Of a stretch of DNA of 64,000 nt, positions 1-10,100 are shown piece after piece. The stretch covers positions 2,604,001-2,668,000 of the forward strand of contig OZ244921.1 of NCBI GenBank assembly GCA_965221755.1, read 5' to 3'. A model generated the notes under the pieces. The model was given only the letters and a program-made list of their open reading frames with translations, was not told the origin of the DNA and searched no databases. This DNA is from Azophilus sp965221755 (GTDB taxonomy: Bacteria; Pseudomonadota; Gammaproteobacteria; Pseudomonadales; Azotimanducaceae). Position numbers and translations under genes: made by a program. Position 1 is the first letter of the stretch. Each line of letters opens with the position of its first letter.

Positions 1-791
1 CTCGCAAGCCAGGCCCGCCGCGGTCGAATGACGCCGACCGTCGATGTTTCCACGGAGGCGACGAAGCGCTCGACTTCCGGGCGGTCGGCGTGCTCGCTGC
101 GCAGCCGCTGGCAGGCCTCGTCCGCCCTGAGGCCGGAGCGGTACAGGGTCTTGAAGGCGCCGCGCAGGATGCCGATGAGTTCCGGGCCATAGCCCCGCCG
201 CCGCATCCCCTCGACGTTCATGCCCACCGCCGCGGCCGGATTGCCCGCCGCGGTGACATAGGCCGGCACGTCCTTGAGCACCAAGCTCATGCCGGCGATG
301 TGGGCGTGGGCGCCGATGGCGCGGAACTGCGGCACCCCGGCGTAGCCGCCGAAGTTGGCGTGGTCGCCCACCGTGCAATGGCCGGACACTGAAGCGTTGT
401 TGGCCATGATGACGTGGTCGCCCACCGTGCAGTCGTGGCCGATGTGGACATAGGCCATGAACAGCCCGTGGCTGCCGACGATGGTCGCGCCCTGGCCCTG
501 TTGCATGCCCCGATGCACGGTGACGCCCTCCCGGAAGACGTTGCCGTCGCCGATTTCCAGACGGGTGGGCTCGCCGTGGTAAGCCACCGCCGGCGTGTCC
601 TCGCCGATGCTGGCGAACTGAAAGATGCGGTTGCCCGCGCCCATGCGCGTCGGGCCCTTGATGATGGCGTGCGGCCCGATGACGCAGCCGTCGCCGATCT
701 CGACGTCCGGCCCGATGAGGGTCCAAGGCCCCACTTCGACGCCGTCGCCGAGTTGGGCGGAGGGGTCGATGATGGCGCGGGCGTCAATCAC
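1..791 (-). CDS. lpxA: UDP-N-acetylglucosamine O-acyltransferase LpxA, C-terminal end outside window
   Basis: First committed acyl transfer of lipid A synthesis: moves 3-hydroxyacyl from ACP to UDP-GlcNAc in the cytoplasm. About 263 codons lie in the window, close to the usual length of about 262, so only the last residues and the stop are missing. The protein is a run of hexapeptide repeats (left-handed beta helix), and the IGHDC segment near residues 117-121 carries the presumed catalytic histidine. The GTG start at 791 is chosen because it opens the conserved N-terminus (IIDPSAQLGDGVEVGPW) 7 bases after the fabZ stop; an ATG at 802 is out of frame and stops at once. Last visible gene of a skp-lpxD-fabZ-lpxA operon. 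Confidence 0.95.
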   Translation of the reverse strand, partial: MIDARAIIDPSAQLGDGVEVGPWTLIGPDVEIGDGCVIGPHAIIKGPTRMGAGNRIFQFASIGEDTPAVAYHGEPTRLEIGDGNVFREGVTVHRGMQQGQGATIVGSHGLFMAYVHIGHDCTVGDHVIMANNASVSGHCTVGDHANFGGYAGVPQFRAIGAHAHIAGMSLVLKDVPAYVTAAGNPAAAVGMNVEGMRRRGYGPELIGILRGAFKTLYRSGLRADEACQRLRSEHADRPEVERFVASVETSTVGVIRPRRAWLA

Positions 792-798
792 CGGGCAG

Positions 799-1245
799 TC
801 ATGGCTTGCGGCCTGCGCAAAGAATGTCCGAAGTGCAGGCCAGTTCGCCGTCCACGTAGGCCCGGCAGGCGAACTTCATCAGCGCGCGGCGCTCGACGAC
901 GATCCCGCTTTCCATGTCGAGGCGGTCGCCGGGCACCACCGGGCGCTTGAAGCGGGTGTTGTCGGTTCCCGCCAAGTAGAAGATGAGATCCTTCGCCGCC
1001 TGATCCTTGGTCGCCATCGCCAGCACCCCGGACACCTGCGCCATGGCCTCAATGATGAGCACCCCGGGCATGATGGGGTGGTCCGGGAAGTGGCCGCTGA
1101 AGAAGGGTTCGTTGATGGTGACGTTCTTGTAGCCCTTGACGCTTTCTCCCGGCGTCAGTGCCGTGATCCGGTCAACGAGCAGAAACGGGTAGCGGTGCGG
1201 CAGATAGCGGAACAGGTCGCCCATGCTCACGGTCGGGTCGCTCAT
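799..1245 (-). CDS. fabZ: 3-hydroxyacyl-[ACP] dehydratase FabZ
   Basis: Dehydrates 3-hydroxyacyl-ACP in type II fatty acid elongation and so shares its substrate pool with LpxA and LpxD. The 148-residue protein has the hot-dog fold signatures LPHRYPFLLVDR and GHFPDHPIMPGVLIIEA, which include the active-site His and Glu. An ORF extends upstream to 1431, but homologues begin at MSDPTVSMGDLF. That ATG (1245) overlaps the lpxD stop as ATGA, a sign of translational coupling. Confidence 0.96.
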   Translation of the reverse strand: MSDPTVSMGDLFRYLPHRYPFLLVDRITALTPGESVKGYKNVTINEPFFSGHFPDHPIMPGVLIIEAMAQVSGVLAMATKDQAAKDLIFYLAGTDNTRFKRPVVPGDRLDMESGIVVERRALMKFACRAYVDGELACTSDILCAGRKP

Positions 1246-2378
1246 CGGTTGGATTCCCTTTTGGAACGCTCGGGGACGGCATTGCGGCGAGCGGTTTGTT
1301 GCCGCGGCATCGGCGGGTCGGCGCATTGGGACGGGCTTAAGGCTTCCAGTTCGGCGACCCGCCGGTCCAGCGCGGCGGCCAGGCGGGCCAGCCCATCGAG
1401 GTTTTGGAAGCGCAGGGCGTTGCGCTTCCAAGCGGTCGCGGCGTTGTGCAGGACGCCTCCGGAATAGGTGCCGGGTTCGGTGATCGACCGCGACACATGG
1501 GTGCAGCCGTTGATGGTCACGCCATCGCAGATGCGGATCGGCTGATCTCCGCCGACGCCGACCATGCCGGCCAAAACGCAGCCGCGGCCGATTTCGGTGC
1601 TGCCGACGATGCCCACGCAGCCGCAGATCACGCTGTCGGCGCCGATGCGGCAGTTGTGCCCGATTTGCACTTGATTGTCGATCTTGACGCCGTCCTCGAT
1701 CAGGGTGTCCTCAATGGCGCCCCGATCGATCGTGGTGGCCGCCCCGATGCTGACGTCGCGACCGATCGTGACGCCGCCAAGCTGGGCGATGGGCGCCAAT
1801 GCGCCGTCGCTGCCGCGGGCGAACCCGAAGCCGTCGGCGCCGAGCACCGCGTTGGCGTGAACCACCGAGCGCGCCCCGACTTTGACGTCGTCATAGAGGG
1901 TGGCGTTGGCCATGATGCGCGCGCCCTCGTCGAGTCGGCAGCGGGCGCCGACGACGGCGTTGGCGTGAATCGCCACGTCGCCGGCCACGGCGGTGCGCGC
2001 GCCGATGCTCACCCCGGGGCCGATGCGGGCCGCAGCGTCGATGACGGCGCTGGCGTCCACTCGGGCGCTGGCGTGGATGCCGGCGTCGAGCTGCGGCACA
2101 CGCTCCCAAAGGCGCGAGGCCAAGGCGAACGCGAAGTAGGGATCAGCCACCACGATGGCGTTGGTGGGGCAAAGCGCCAAGTCGCGGCGGCGGAGAATGA
2201 CCGCCGACGCCTGGGTGTGGGGCAGGTCCTGTCGATAGGCCGCCTTGGACAGGTGGGTGAGCTGGCCCGGCCTTGCCGAAGGCAGCGCGCCCAAGCCGGA
2301 AATCGCAACGTCCGCATCGCCGACGACCTGGCCGCTCAAGCGCTCGGCCAAGTCGCCGAGACGGTAGCTGTCGGTCAC
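1242..2378 (-). CDS. lpxD: UDP-3-O-(3-hydroxyacyl)glucosamine N-acyltransferase LpxD
   Basis: Third step of lipid A synthesis: N-acylation of UDP-3-O-acyl-glucosamine from 3-hydroxyacyl-ACP. The 378 residues comprise an N-terminal uridine-binding domain (about 1-100), a long hexapeptide-repeat beta helix (about 105-300, with QIGHNCRIG containing the presumed catalytic His) and a C-terminal helical tail somewhat longer than usual. The ATG overlaps the stop of the upstream skp-like gene (ATGA), and its stop overlaps fabZ, so the operon is tightly packed. Confidence 0.96.
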   Translation of the reverse strand: MTDSYRLGDLAERLSGQVVGDADVAISGLGALPSARPGQLTHLSKAAYRQDLPHTQASAVILRRRDLALCPTNAIVVADPYFAFALASRLWERVPQLDAGIHASARVDASAVIDAAARIGPGVSIGARTAVAGDVAIHANAVVGARCRLDEGARIMANATLYDDVKVGARSVVHANAVLGADGFGFARGSDGALAPIAQLGGVTIGRDVSIGAATTIDRGAIEDTLIEDGVKIDNQVQIGHNCRIGADSVICGCVGIVGSTEIGRGCVLAGMVGVGGDQPIRICDGVTINGCTHVSRSITEPGTYSGGVLHNAATAWKRNALRFQNLDGLARLAAALDRRVAELEALSPSQCADPPMPRQQTARRNAVPERSKRESNR

Positions 2379-2905
2379 GAACTCGGCGCGTCGCTCTTCT
2401 CGCGCTTCTCGTTCAGCCTTTCCGTCACCCGGCGGGTGATGTCGTGCTTGGGATTGACGTAGCGGAGGTTGGCGCGCTCCATGATGAGGTCGTAGCCTTC
2501 CAGCTCAATGAGGTCCTTGAGCACCGCATCCACCTTGGGCACCATCACCTGCAGCACTTCCTGGCGGCTGTCCTGCAGGGCCTTTTGCAGCTTGTTGACC
2601 AGGAACTCATACTCGATCCGCTTGTCCTCGATGTCCTTCTGCGCCCGGCGCTGCTCGGTTGGGCCCATCACCTCGCCATCGGTTTGCAGCTTTTCCTGCA
2701 AGGCCTCAATCTCGTCGCGCAGCGCGGTGGCCTTCGCCTCCTCCTGCTTGAGCTTGGCCTGCGCCTGCTCCAGCAGGGCCTTGGCCTCCTCGCTGGACGC
2801 CAGCGCCCGCTGGGTGTCCAAGACGGCGATCTTCAGTTCCCCGGCGGCCATGGCGGCCGCGCCCAAGCCCAAGGCCAACAGGGACAACTGGGCGATCCTT
2901 TTCAT
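2375..2905 (-). CDS. skp: OmpH/Skp-family periplasmic chaperone
   Basis: Periplasmic holdase that escorts unfolded outer-membrane proteins to the Bam complex. About 176 residues: a signal peptide (MKRIAQLSLLALGLGAAAMA), a short beta strand with the family motif KIAVLDTQRAL, then a long Lys/Glu/Ala-rich coiled coil (about 45-125) typical of Skp tentacles. I chose the ATG at 2905 because it directly opens the signal peptide; an in-frame GTG six codons upstream is a second possibility. bamA, normally just upstream, is absent: the next gene upstream is divergent aguB. Confidence 0.9.
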   Translation of the reverse strand: MKRIAQLSLLALGLGAAAMAAGELKIAVLDTQRALASSEEAKALLEQAQAKLKQEEAKATALRDEIEALQEKLQTDGEVMGPTEQRRAQKDIEDKRIEYEFLVNKLQKALQDSRQEVLQVMVPKVDAVLKDLIELEGYDLIMERANLRYVNPKHDITRRVTERLNEKREKSDAPSS

Positions 2906-3118
2906 CCTGAAAAAGCTGGTCACGAAACGGCTCCTTGCTGGTGTTGCCCACGGCGACCTAGGCGGCATGGCCAAGCCGCAATGCCAAACTAAAACCCGCG
3001 CATTCTACATCAGACGGCGGATGGCTTGAAATCAACGGGCCTTGCCAGCAAAGTTAGGCCATGGGCAACGACGCAAGGGCTTTGTTTTGGCAACAGGCGG
3101 ATGGCGAAGGGTGGCTGG

Positions 3119-4039
3119 ATGAGGGAGGTGACGGTCGCGGCCACGCAGATGGCCTGCTCTTGGGATCGGGAACGCACCTTGGAGGATGCCGAGCGGCTGG
3201 TTCGAGACGCAGCGGCCCGCGGCGCCCAAGTCATTCTGCTGCAGGAGTTGTTCGCGGCGCCGTATTTTTGCAAGGATCAGGATCCAAGCCACTTCGCGCT
3301 GGCCGAGGAGCTGCAGGGCAATGCGCTGATCAAGCGCTTCAGCGCCTTGGCCCGGGAGCTTGGGGCGGTGCTGCCGATCAGTTTTTTCGAGCGGGCGGGC
3401 CGGGCTTTCTTCAACTCGCTGGCCATGGTCGATGCGGACGGCGCCGTGCTGGGCGTTTACCGCAAATCCCACATCCCGAATTCCGTTGGCTACCAGGAAA
3501 AGTTCTTCTTCTCGCCCGGCGACTCCGGCTTCAAGGTTTGGCGCACTGCCCACGCCACGCTTGGCGCCGCGATCTGCTGGGATCAATGGTTCCCGGAGGC
3601 GGCGCGCTGCCTGGCGCTGCAGGGCGCGGAGCTGCTGCTCTACCCAACCGCCATCGGCTCCGAACCGGCGTTCCCGGAGATCGACTCCAAGGACCATTGG
3701 CAGCGGGTGATGCAGGGCCACGCCGCGGCGAACCTCATGCCGGTGGTCGCGTCAAACCGCATCGGCGCGGAGGCGGGATCGTCCTGCGCGCTCAACTTCT
3801 ACGGCTCATCGTTCATCAGCGACCATACGGGGGCCATCGTCGCCGAAGCGAGCCGCACCGAGCGCGAGGTTGTCGTGGCGACCTTCGACCTTGACGCCGT
3901 TGAGCGCGAGCGGGTCAATTGGGGCGTCTTTCGCGACCGTCGCCCGGACCTCTACGGCGCGCTCCTGAATTTGGATGGCGGTCCCGCCAGCGTCGGCTGC
4001 GGCCAGCCGGCAGGCCGCCCCAAAGGCATCGAACGTTGA
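3119..4039 (+). CDS. aguB: N-carbamoylputrescine amidase
   Basis: Nitrilase-superfamily enzyme that hydrolyses N-carbamoylputrescine to putrescine, CO2 and ammonia, following agmatine deiminase. The catalytic triad is visible: Glu43 in LLQELFAAPYF, Lys in YRKSHIPN and Cys in AAICWDQWFPE. The long aromatic/polar stretch after the Cys is typical of AguB. The start at 3119 (MREVTVAATQMAC) fits the family N-terminus; an ATG at 3101 is an alternative. The TTG start of aguA overlaps its stop, so the two form a coupled pair. Confidence 0.93.
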   Translation: MREVTVAATQMACSWDRERTLEDAERLVRDAAARGAQVILLQELFAAPYFCKDQDPSHFALAEELQGNALIKRFSALARELGAVLPISFFERAGRAFFNSLAMVDADGAVLGVYRKSHIPNSVGYQEKFFFSPGDSGFKVWRTAHATLGAAICWDQWFPEAARCLALQGAELLLYPTAIGSEPAFPEIDSKDHWQRVMQGHAAANLMPVVASNRIGAEAGSSCALNFYGSSFISDHTGAIVAEASRTEREVVVATFDLDAVERERVNWGVFRDRRPDLYGALLNLDGGPASVGCGQPAGRPKGIER

Positions 4040-5061
4040 GCCGCGTCACCGGCCACGCCACTGCCAAGGCCGCCGGCTTCCGCATGCCTGCGGAGTGGGA
4101 AGCCCATGCGCGCTGCTGGATGCAGTGGCCCCATCGAGACGACTTGATCTGGCCTGACCTTGGCAGGACGCAGGTCGCCTACGCCAATGTCGCCAAGGCG
4201 ATTCGCCGTTTCGAGCCGGTGACCATGGTGGTTTGCGAACCGGCCCTGGCGGATGCCCAAGCGCTTTGCGGCAGCGGCATCGACTACTTCGTGGCGCCGC
4301 TCGATGATTCCTGGGCGCGCGACAGCGGCCCTACGTTCCTGAAATCCGGCGCCGAGCTGGCGGCGTCCGTTTTCCAGTTCAATGCCTGGGGCGGCAAGTA
4401 CGAGCGTTGCCGGCACGATGCGGCATTGGGGCATCGAATCGCCGAGGGCTTGGGCATTCGCACGTTTTCCGCCGACCTTTACTTGGAGGGCGGCGCCATT
4501 GCCGTTGACGGCGAGGGCACCATCCTCACCAGCGAGCAGTGCATCCTCAACGCCAACCGCAATCCGGGCCTCACCAAGCCGGAGGCCGAACGGATACTTT
4601 GCGAGGCCTTGGGCGGCGAGCGAGTGCTTTGGATTCCGGGCGATCCCGAGGACGGCGAAACCGACGGACACGTTGACGCGCTGGCCTGCTTTGCCAAACC
4701 GGGCGTGGCGCTGTGCGCGCTGGGGCCGCAAGCCTTGCCGGAGCGCCGCAGATGCCTGGCCGAGAATTGGCGGGCCTTGGCGGCGGCCACCGATGCCAAG
4801 GGCCGAAGCCTGGAGCTGGTGCCGATCGAGGAGGCCCATGAAGCGGAATCCACCTCGGACATCCACTGCCGCTCCTACGTCAACTTCTACATCGCCAACG
4901 GCGGCATCGTCTTTCCCAGCTTCGGCACGGACACGGACCGAGGCGCGCAGGAGGTTGTCCGCAAACTGTTCCCGAACCATGTCCTGGCGCCGGTGGACGT
5001 CACCGACATCGCGCCCGGCGGCGGCGGCGTTCACTGCATCACGCAGCAGCAGCCCGCGTGA
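4036..5061 (+). CDS. aguA: Agmatine deiminase
   Basis: Converts agmatine to N-carbamoylputrescine, the substrate of the upstream enzyme, so the pair makes putrescine from decarboxylated arginine. Porphyromonas-type peptidylarginine deiminase fold: MPAEWEAHARCWMQWPHR, DDSWARDSGPTF, the EGGAI and GHVD segments, and the terminal GGGGVHCITQQQP with the catalytic Cys. The start is inferred as TTG at 4036 because its TTGA overlaps the aguB stop and homologues carry about 15 residues before the MPAEWE motif. The first ATG (4084) would remove the usual GFR lead-in. Length about 341, slightly short of typical 350-370. Confidence 0.93.
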   Translation: MSRVTGHATAKAAGFRMPAEWEAHARCWMQWPHRDDLIWPDLGRTQVAYANVAKAIRRFEPVTMVVCEPALADAQALCGSGIDYFVAPLDDSWARDSGPTFLKSGAELAASVFQFNAWGGKYERCRHDAALGHRIAEGLGIRTFSADLYLEGGAIAVDGEGTILTSEQCILNANRNPGLTKPEAERILCEALGGERVLWIPGDPEDGETDGHVDALACFAKPGVALCALGPQALPERRRCLAENWRALAAATDAKGRSLELVPIEEAHEAESTSDIHCRSYVNFYIANGGIVFPSFGTDTDRGAQEVVRKLFPNHVLAPVDVTDIAPGGGGVHCITQQQPA

Positions 5062-5162
5062 CGCCGGAATCCGGCTTGCTCGGCAGTCCCGTCAGGCCGC
5101 ACTGCCGCCCTTGGCGTTGCCGGGCGCCGTGACCGGACCGGGCACTGAATGGCCGGAGCGCC

Positions 5163-6701
5163 ATGAGCCCGATTGACTGGCTGGTGGTGGCGGCCTACTT
5201 GGCGGGCATGATGGGCTTGGCGGCCCTGGTGGGCCGCCGCCAACGCTCGCGCCGGGATTACTATCTGGGCGGCAACCGCATGTCGCCGTGGAGTTTGGCC
5301 ACCTCCACCATCGCCACCCAATGCTCCACCAACAGCCTGCTTGGCGCACCGGCCTTCGTCGGCTTCGTCGCCGGTGGCGGCATGATCTGGCTGCAGTACG
5401 AGCTGGCGGTGCCGCTGGCCATGCTGGCGCTGCTGCTGCTGCTGCCGACGCTGCGCCGGGCGGGCCACGTCTCCGCCTACGCCTTCCTTGAAGAGCGCTT
5501 GGGTCCGGGCTGCCGACGGCTGGCGAGCGCCTGCTTCCAAGTCTTTCGGGGCATCGCCACGGGCGTGACGGTCTATGGCGTGGCCTTGGTGGTCACCCTG
5601 CTGGTCGATGTCTCCTACACCCAAGCGGTGCTGCTCCTGATGGGCATCACCATCCTCTACGACGTGCTCGGCGGCATGCGGGCCGTAGTGATCAGCGACG
5701 TCCTCCAGCTGGCGCTGATCGCCGGGGCGGTGGTCCTGAGCCTGGCCATGCTCGGCGATGCCGCCGCCGCCCCGCTGCCCGAACGCCTGGACGCCCTGCG
5801 CTTCTCCTGGGGCTTCCAGGACGGCGGCGACTATGGATTCTGGCCCATGCTCATCGGCGGCTTCTTCCTGTATGCGGCCTACTACGGCTGCGATCAGAGC
5901 CAGGCGCAGCGGGTCTTGGCGGCTCGTTCGGAGCGGGCCGCAGGGCAGGTGCTGCTGCTTAACGGCCTGCTGCGCTTTCCGCTGGTTCTGCTCTACTGCC
6001 TGCTCGGCCTGGCGTTGGCGGCCTACGCTGAGCACCAACCCCGGTTCGTTGCCGAACTGCCGACCTCAAGCGACGGGGAGCCGAACTACAATCTGGTCTT
6101 TCCCCACTTCGTGCTATCGACCTTTCCTCCGGGTGCGGTGGGGCTGGTTATGGTCGGCATCTTCGCCGCAGCCATGTCATCGATCGACTCGGCCTTGAAT
6201 TCGCTGTCCGCCGCCACCGTCGAGGACGGCATCAGCAGCCGCTGGCCGCTTTCGGAGGGCCAGCTGTTCCTGGCCTCAAAGCTGGCCACCTTGGGTTGGG
6301 GGGCTTTCGCCGTGGCCTTCAGCTACCAAGTGGAACGCATCGCGCCCACCGTGCTCGAAGCGATCAACAAGATCGGCTCGATGGTCAACGGGCCGCTCCT
6401 CGCCCTGTTCGCCATCGCTTTGCTGGCGCCGAGGATCGGCCAGCGCCGGGCCATGCTCGGCTTTTTCGCCGGCGCGCTGTGCAACCTCATCCTCTGGGTC
6501 GGCTTTCCGGGCGTTTCCTGGCTGTGGTGGAACGTCTTCGGCTTTGCGGCCGGCTTTGCGGTGGCCTTCATCGCCCGCCCCGTGCCCTTGGCGCGGCCTT
6601 CGGCTTGGCCGACCAAGGCGTTTGCGCTGCCCCTGCTGGCCATGGCCGTTTTCATTTTTCTGGTTTGCCTCGGATTCTCCTGGGCGAGCTTGGGGGATTG
6701 A
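5163..6701 (+). CDS. Sodium:solute symporter (SSS family)
   Basis: Inner-membrane sodium-coupled importer of 512 residues with about 13 hydrophobic segments. SSS signatures include YYLGGNRMSPWSLATS near the N-terminus, GGMRAVVISDVLQ in the middle and FAAAMSSIDSALNSLSA in the region of the family sodium site. The start follows GGAG by 4 bases. The substrate cannot be read from sequence. It lies about 100 bases after aguA in the same direction, so uptake of a polyamine, amino acid or related compound is possible but unproven. Confidence 0.9.
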   Translation: MSPIDWLVVAAYLAGMMGLAALVGRRQRSRRDYYLGGNRMSPWSLATSTIATQCSTNSLLGAPAFVGFVAGGGMIWLQYELAVPLAMLALLLLLPTLRRAGHVSAYAFLEERLGPGCRRLASACFQVFRGIATGVTVYGVALVVTLLVDVSYTQAVLLLMGITILYDVLGGMRAVVISDVLQLALIAGAVVLSLAMLGDAAAAPLPERLDALRFSWGFQDGGDYGFWPMLIGGFFLYAAYYGCDQSQAQRVLAARSERAAGQVLLLNGLLRFPLVLLYCLLGLALAAYAEHQPRFVAELPTSSDGEPNYNLVFPHFVLSTFPPGAVGLVMVGIFAAAMSSIDSALNSLSAATVEDGISSRWPLSEGQLFLASKLATLGWGAFAVAFSYQVERIAPTVLEAINKIGSMVNGPLLALFAIALLAPRIGQRRAMLGFFAGALCNLILWVGFPGVSWLWWNVFGFAAGFAVAFIARPVPLARPSAWPTKAFALPLLAMAVFIFLVCLGFSWASLGD

Positions 6702-6743
6702 TCCGCGCATCGATTCAGGACATCCGAGGCCGTCATTCAAGCC

Positions 6744-6949
6744 GTGCGGGCTCAGAAACGCATCGGAACCTGACCCACGCATGGAGGCGCGGAGCTTCGC
6801 GGCAGTGAAACTCCAACGCACCCGCAAAGCGGGTGCGCGGGGTGCGCGGGTTCTGTGCGGGCTCAGAAACATTTCGGAACCTGACCCATGCAAAAAGCGC
6901 GGAGTTTCGCGCCAGCGAAACTCCAACCGCGACCGTCAGGTCGCGCGGG
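6744..6949 (+). repeat. Two tandem MITE/REP-like elements
   Basis: Two copies of the dispersed family (about 6744-6849 and 6855-6949) fill the gap before gltB. Each begins GTGCGGGCTCAGAAAC and carries a hairpin of the form GGAGTTTCGC-loop-GCGAAACTCC, then a second hairpin. The second hairpin differs in sequence between copies: CGCACCCGC-AAA-GCGGGTGCG in the first, CGCGACC-GTCA-GGTCGCG in the second. Both copies are followed by GGTTCT, so the second looks inserted with target duplication beside the first. Confidence 0.85.
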
Positions 6950-7120
6950 TTCTTGATTCATCCAACTTTTTTTGCGAAGGTTCGTCGCTCGCCTTGGCGC
7001 TGGCCACCGATGCCTGTGCTGCCCAACGACGGTGCGAGGCAAACGGCTTGCCCGGGCTTGGACAAAGGCGTTGGCGGGTTTTCCCTTGGCAACGCCCCGA
7101 ACGAAGGACCCGATGAATCA

Positions 7121-10100
7121 ATGACCGAACTCCGCAACGGCCAGAACAGGAAAGCATCCTTGGGCGGACTGCCGCCCAAGCAGGGCTTGTACGACCCGGC
7201 ATGGGAGAAGGACAGCTGCGGCGTCGGGTTCATTTGCGACATCAAGGGCCGGCCGAGCCGGGAGATCATCGAGTCCGCCCTGTCGATGAACGGCTGCATG
7301 GAGCACCGGGGCGGCCTCGGCTACGAAAAGAACACCGGCGACGGCGCCGGCATCCTGCTGGGCATGCCGCATCGCTTCATGGAATGGGCGGTCGGCCAGG
7401 ACTTGGGCGCTGAACTGCCGCCCTTGGGCGGCTACGGGGCGGGCATCGTCTTTCTGCCCACGGATGCCGCGCAGCGCGAACGCTGCAAGGCGCTGATGAG
7501 TTGGGTGATCGAGGATGCGGGCCAGACCTGCCTCGGCTGGCGGCGGCTGCCGGTGAGCCCGGATGACGCCGTGATCGGCAAGGCGGCGCGGGCGGCCATG
7601 CCGCGCATGGAGCAGCTGTTCATCGCCGCCAAGGGCGAGGCGGCCGAGGATCGGGAGGCCTTTGAGCGCAAGCTCTACCTGATCCGCAAGCACGCCACCC
7701 ACCGGCTGCGCGGCGCCGCCAATCCAAGCCAGCGCAAGATGTTCTACGTCTGCTCCCTGTCCTCGAAGGTGATCGTCTATAAAGGCATGCTGACGCCCAA
7801 GCAGCTCGGCCCCTTCTTCGACGATTTGGCCGATGAGGAGTTCGAGTCCCATCTGGCCATGGTCCACTCGCGGTTCAGCACCAACACCTTCCCCTCCTGG
7901 GACCGGGCGCAGCCGAACCGCTTCATGAGCCACAACGGCGAGATCAACACCCTGCTCGGCAACGCCAACGCCATGAACTCGCGCGAAGGCGTGGTGCGTT
8001 CGGAGCGCTTCGGGGATGACCTGCCCAAACTGTTCCCCATTGTCGAAGCGGACTGCTCGGATTCGGGCACCTTCGACAACGTGCTGGAGTTCTTGCTGAT
8101 GAGCGGGCGCACGCTGCAGGAAGCGGTGCTGATGATGATTCCGGAAGCCTGGCAGCAGCACGCCGGCATGGACCCCGCCCGGCGCGACTTCTACGAATAC
8201 CACTCCTGCTTGATGGAGCCTTGGGACGGCCCCGCCTCCATCGCCTTCACCGACGGCACGACCATCGGCGCCGTGCTCGACCGCAATGGCCTGCGGCCGA
8301 GCCGCTACCTCATCACCGATGACGGCAAGTGCATCATGGCTTCGGAGACCGGCGTGGTGCCGGTGGACCCCGCCAAGGTGGTGGAGAAGGGCCGCCTGCA
8401 GCCGGGCCGCATCTTCCTCATCGACTTCGAGCAGGGCCGCATGATCCCCGACGAGGAGATCAAGTCGGAGTGGGCCAAGGCGCGGCCCTACGGCGAGTGG
8501 CTGAGGCGGCAGCGCATCGACCTGGACGAGCTGCCCGCCGCCCAAGCGCCCGCCGGGGATCCTGCGACCCTGACCGCCCGCATGAACGCCTTTGGCTACA
8601 CCGTCGAGACCTTGCAGATCATGCTGCTGCCGCTGGTCAAGGAACTGCGCGACCCGCTCGGCTCCATGGGCAACGACGCCGCCTTGGCGGTGATGTCCGA
8701 CAAGCCGCGCCTGCTTTACGACTACTTCAAGCAGCGCTTCGCGCAAGTGACCAACCCGGCCATCGACTCCATCCGCGAGGAGGTCATCATGGCCTTGGAA
8801 TGCCACTGCGGGCCGGAGCGGAACCTGCTGGAGGCCACGGAGGCGCATGCGGGCCGCCTGCGCATCGCCCACCCCATCCTGTCCGATGGGCAACTGGCCG
8901 CCATCAAGCACTTGAACCACCGGGGATGGCGCAGCGCCGTCATCGACATCACTTTCCCGGTCGGCAGCGGCAAGGCGGGCCTTGAGGCGGCGCTGGATCG
9001 AATCTGCGCCGAGGCGAGCCAAGCCATCGCCCGCGGCGACAGCCTCGTGGTGCTGTCGGATCGCGCCATGGGCGCTGAGCGCGTGGCCGTCAGCGCCCTG
9101 CTGGCGGTGGGCGCCGTGCATCACCACTTGGTGGCCGAGCACGAGCGCACCCGCATCGGCGTCATCGTCGAGACCGGCGAGGCGCGCGAGGTTCACCACC
9201 ACTGCCTGCTGGTCGGCTACGGCGCTGACGCCATCAACCCCTACGTCGCCTTCGAGGCCCTTCGGGACGCCCGTGAGCAGGGCTACCTCAAGGACGCGGC
9301 CCACATCGGCAGCGACGAGGACGTGGTCGCCGCCTACCGCAAGGGCGTCGGCAAGGGCATGCTGAAGGTGATGGCCAAGATGGGCATCTCCACGCTGCAG
9401 TCCTACAAGGGGGCGCAGATCTTCGAGGCCGTCGGCCTCGCCGAGGACGTGATCGAGCGCGCCTTCCGCGGCACCGCCAGCCGCGTGCGGGGCGTCGGGA
9501 TGGAGGTGCTGGCCGAGGAGATGGAGCGCCGCCACCGCCTGGGCTATCCGAGCCGCGGCGACAACGTCGCGGTGCTCCCCAATCCCGGCGACTTTCACTG
9601 GCGCCGCCACGGCGACGCCCACATGTGGGATCCGCAAGCCATCGCCGACCTGCAGGTGGCGGCCAGGGCCAACGACGAAGCCGCCTATTGGCGCTTTGCC
9701 GAGCGCGCCAACAGCCAAGGCACGGCCCAAGCGTGCCTGCGCGGCCTGCTGCGCTTCAAGCCGGTCGGCCCGGCCCTCGACCTTGGCCAGGTGGAGCCGG
9801 AGCGCGAAATCGTCAAGCGCTTCGCCACCGGCGCCATGAGCTTCGGCTCCATCAGCGCCGAGTCCCACGAGGCGCTGGCCATCGCCATGAACCGAATCGG
9901 CGGCAAGTCCAACACCGGCGAGGGCGGCGAGGACCCGCGCCGCTTCGAGCCGCTGCCGGGCGGCGACTCCAAGCGCAGCGCCATCAAGCAGGTGGCCAGC
10001 GGGCGCTTCGGCGTCACCATCAACTACCTGGCCAACGCCGACGAGCTGCAGATCAAGATCGTGCAGGGCGCCAAGCCCGGCGAAGGCGGGGAACTGCCCG

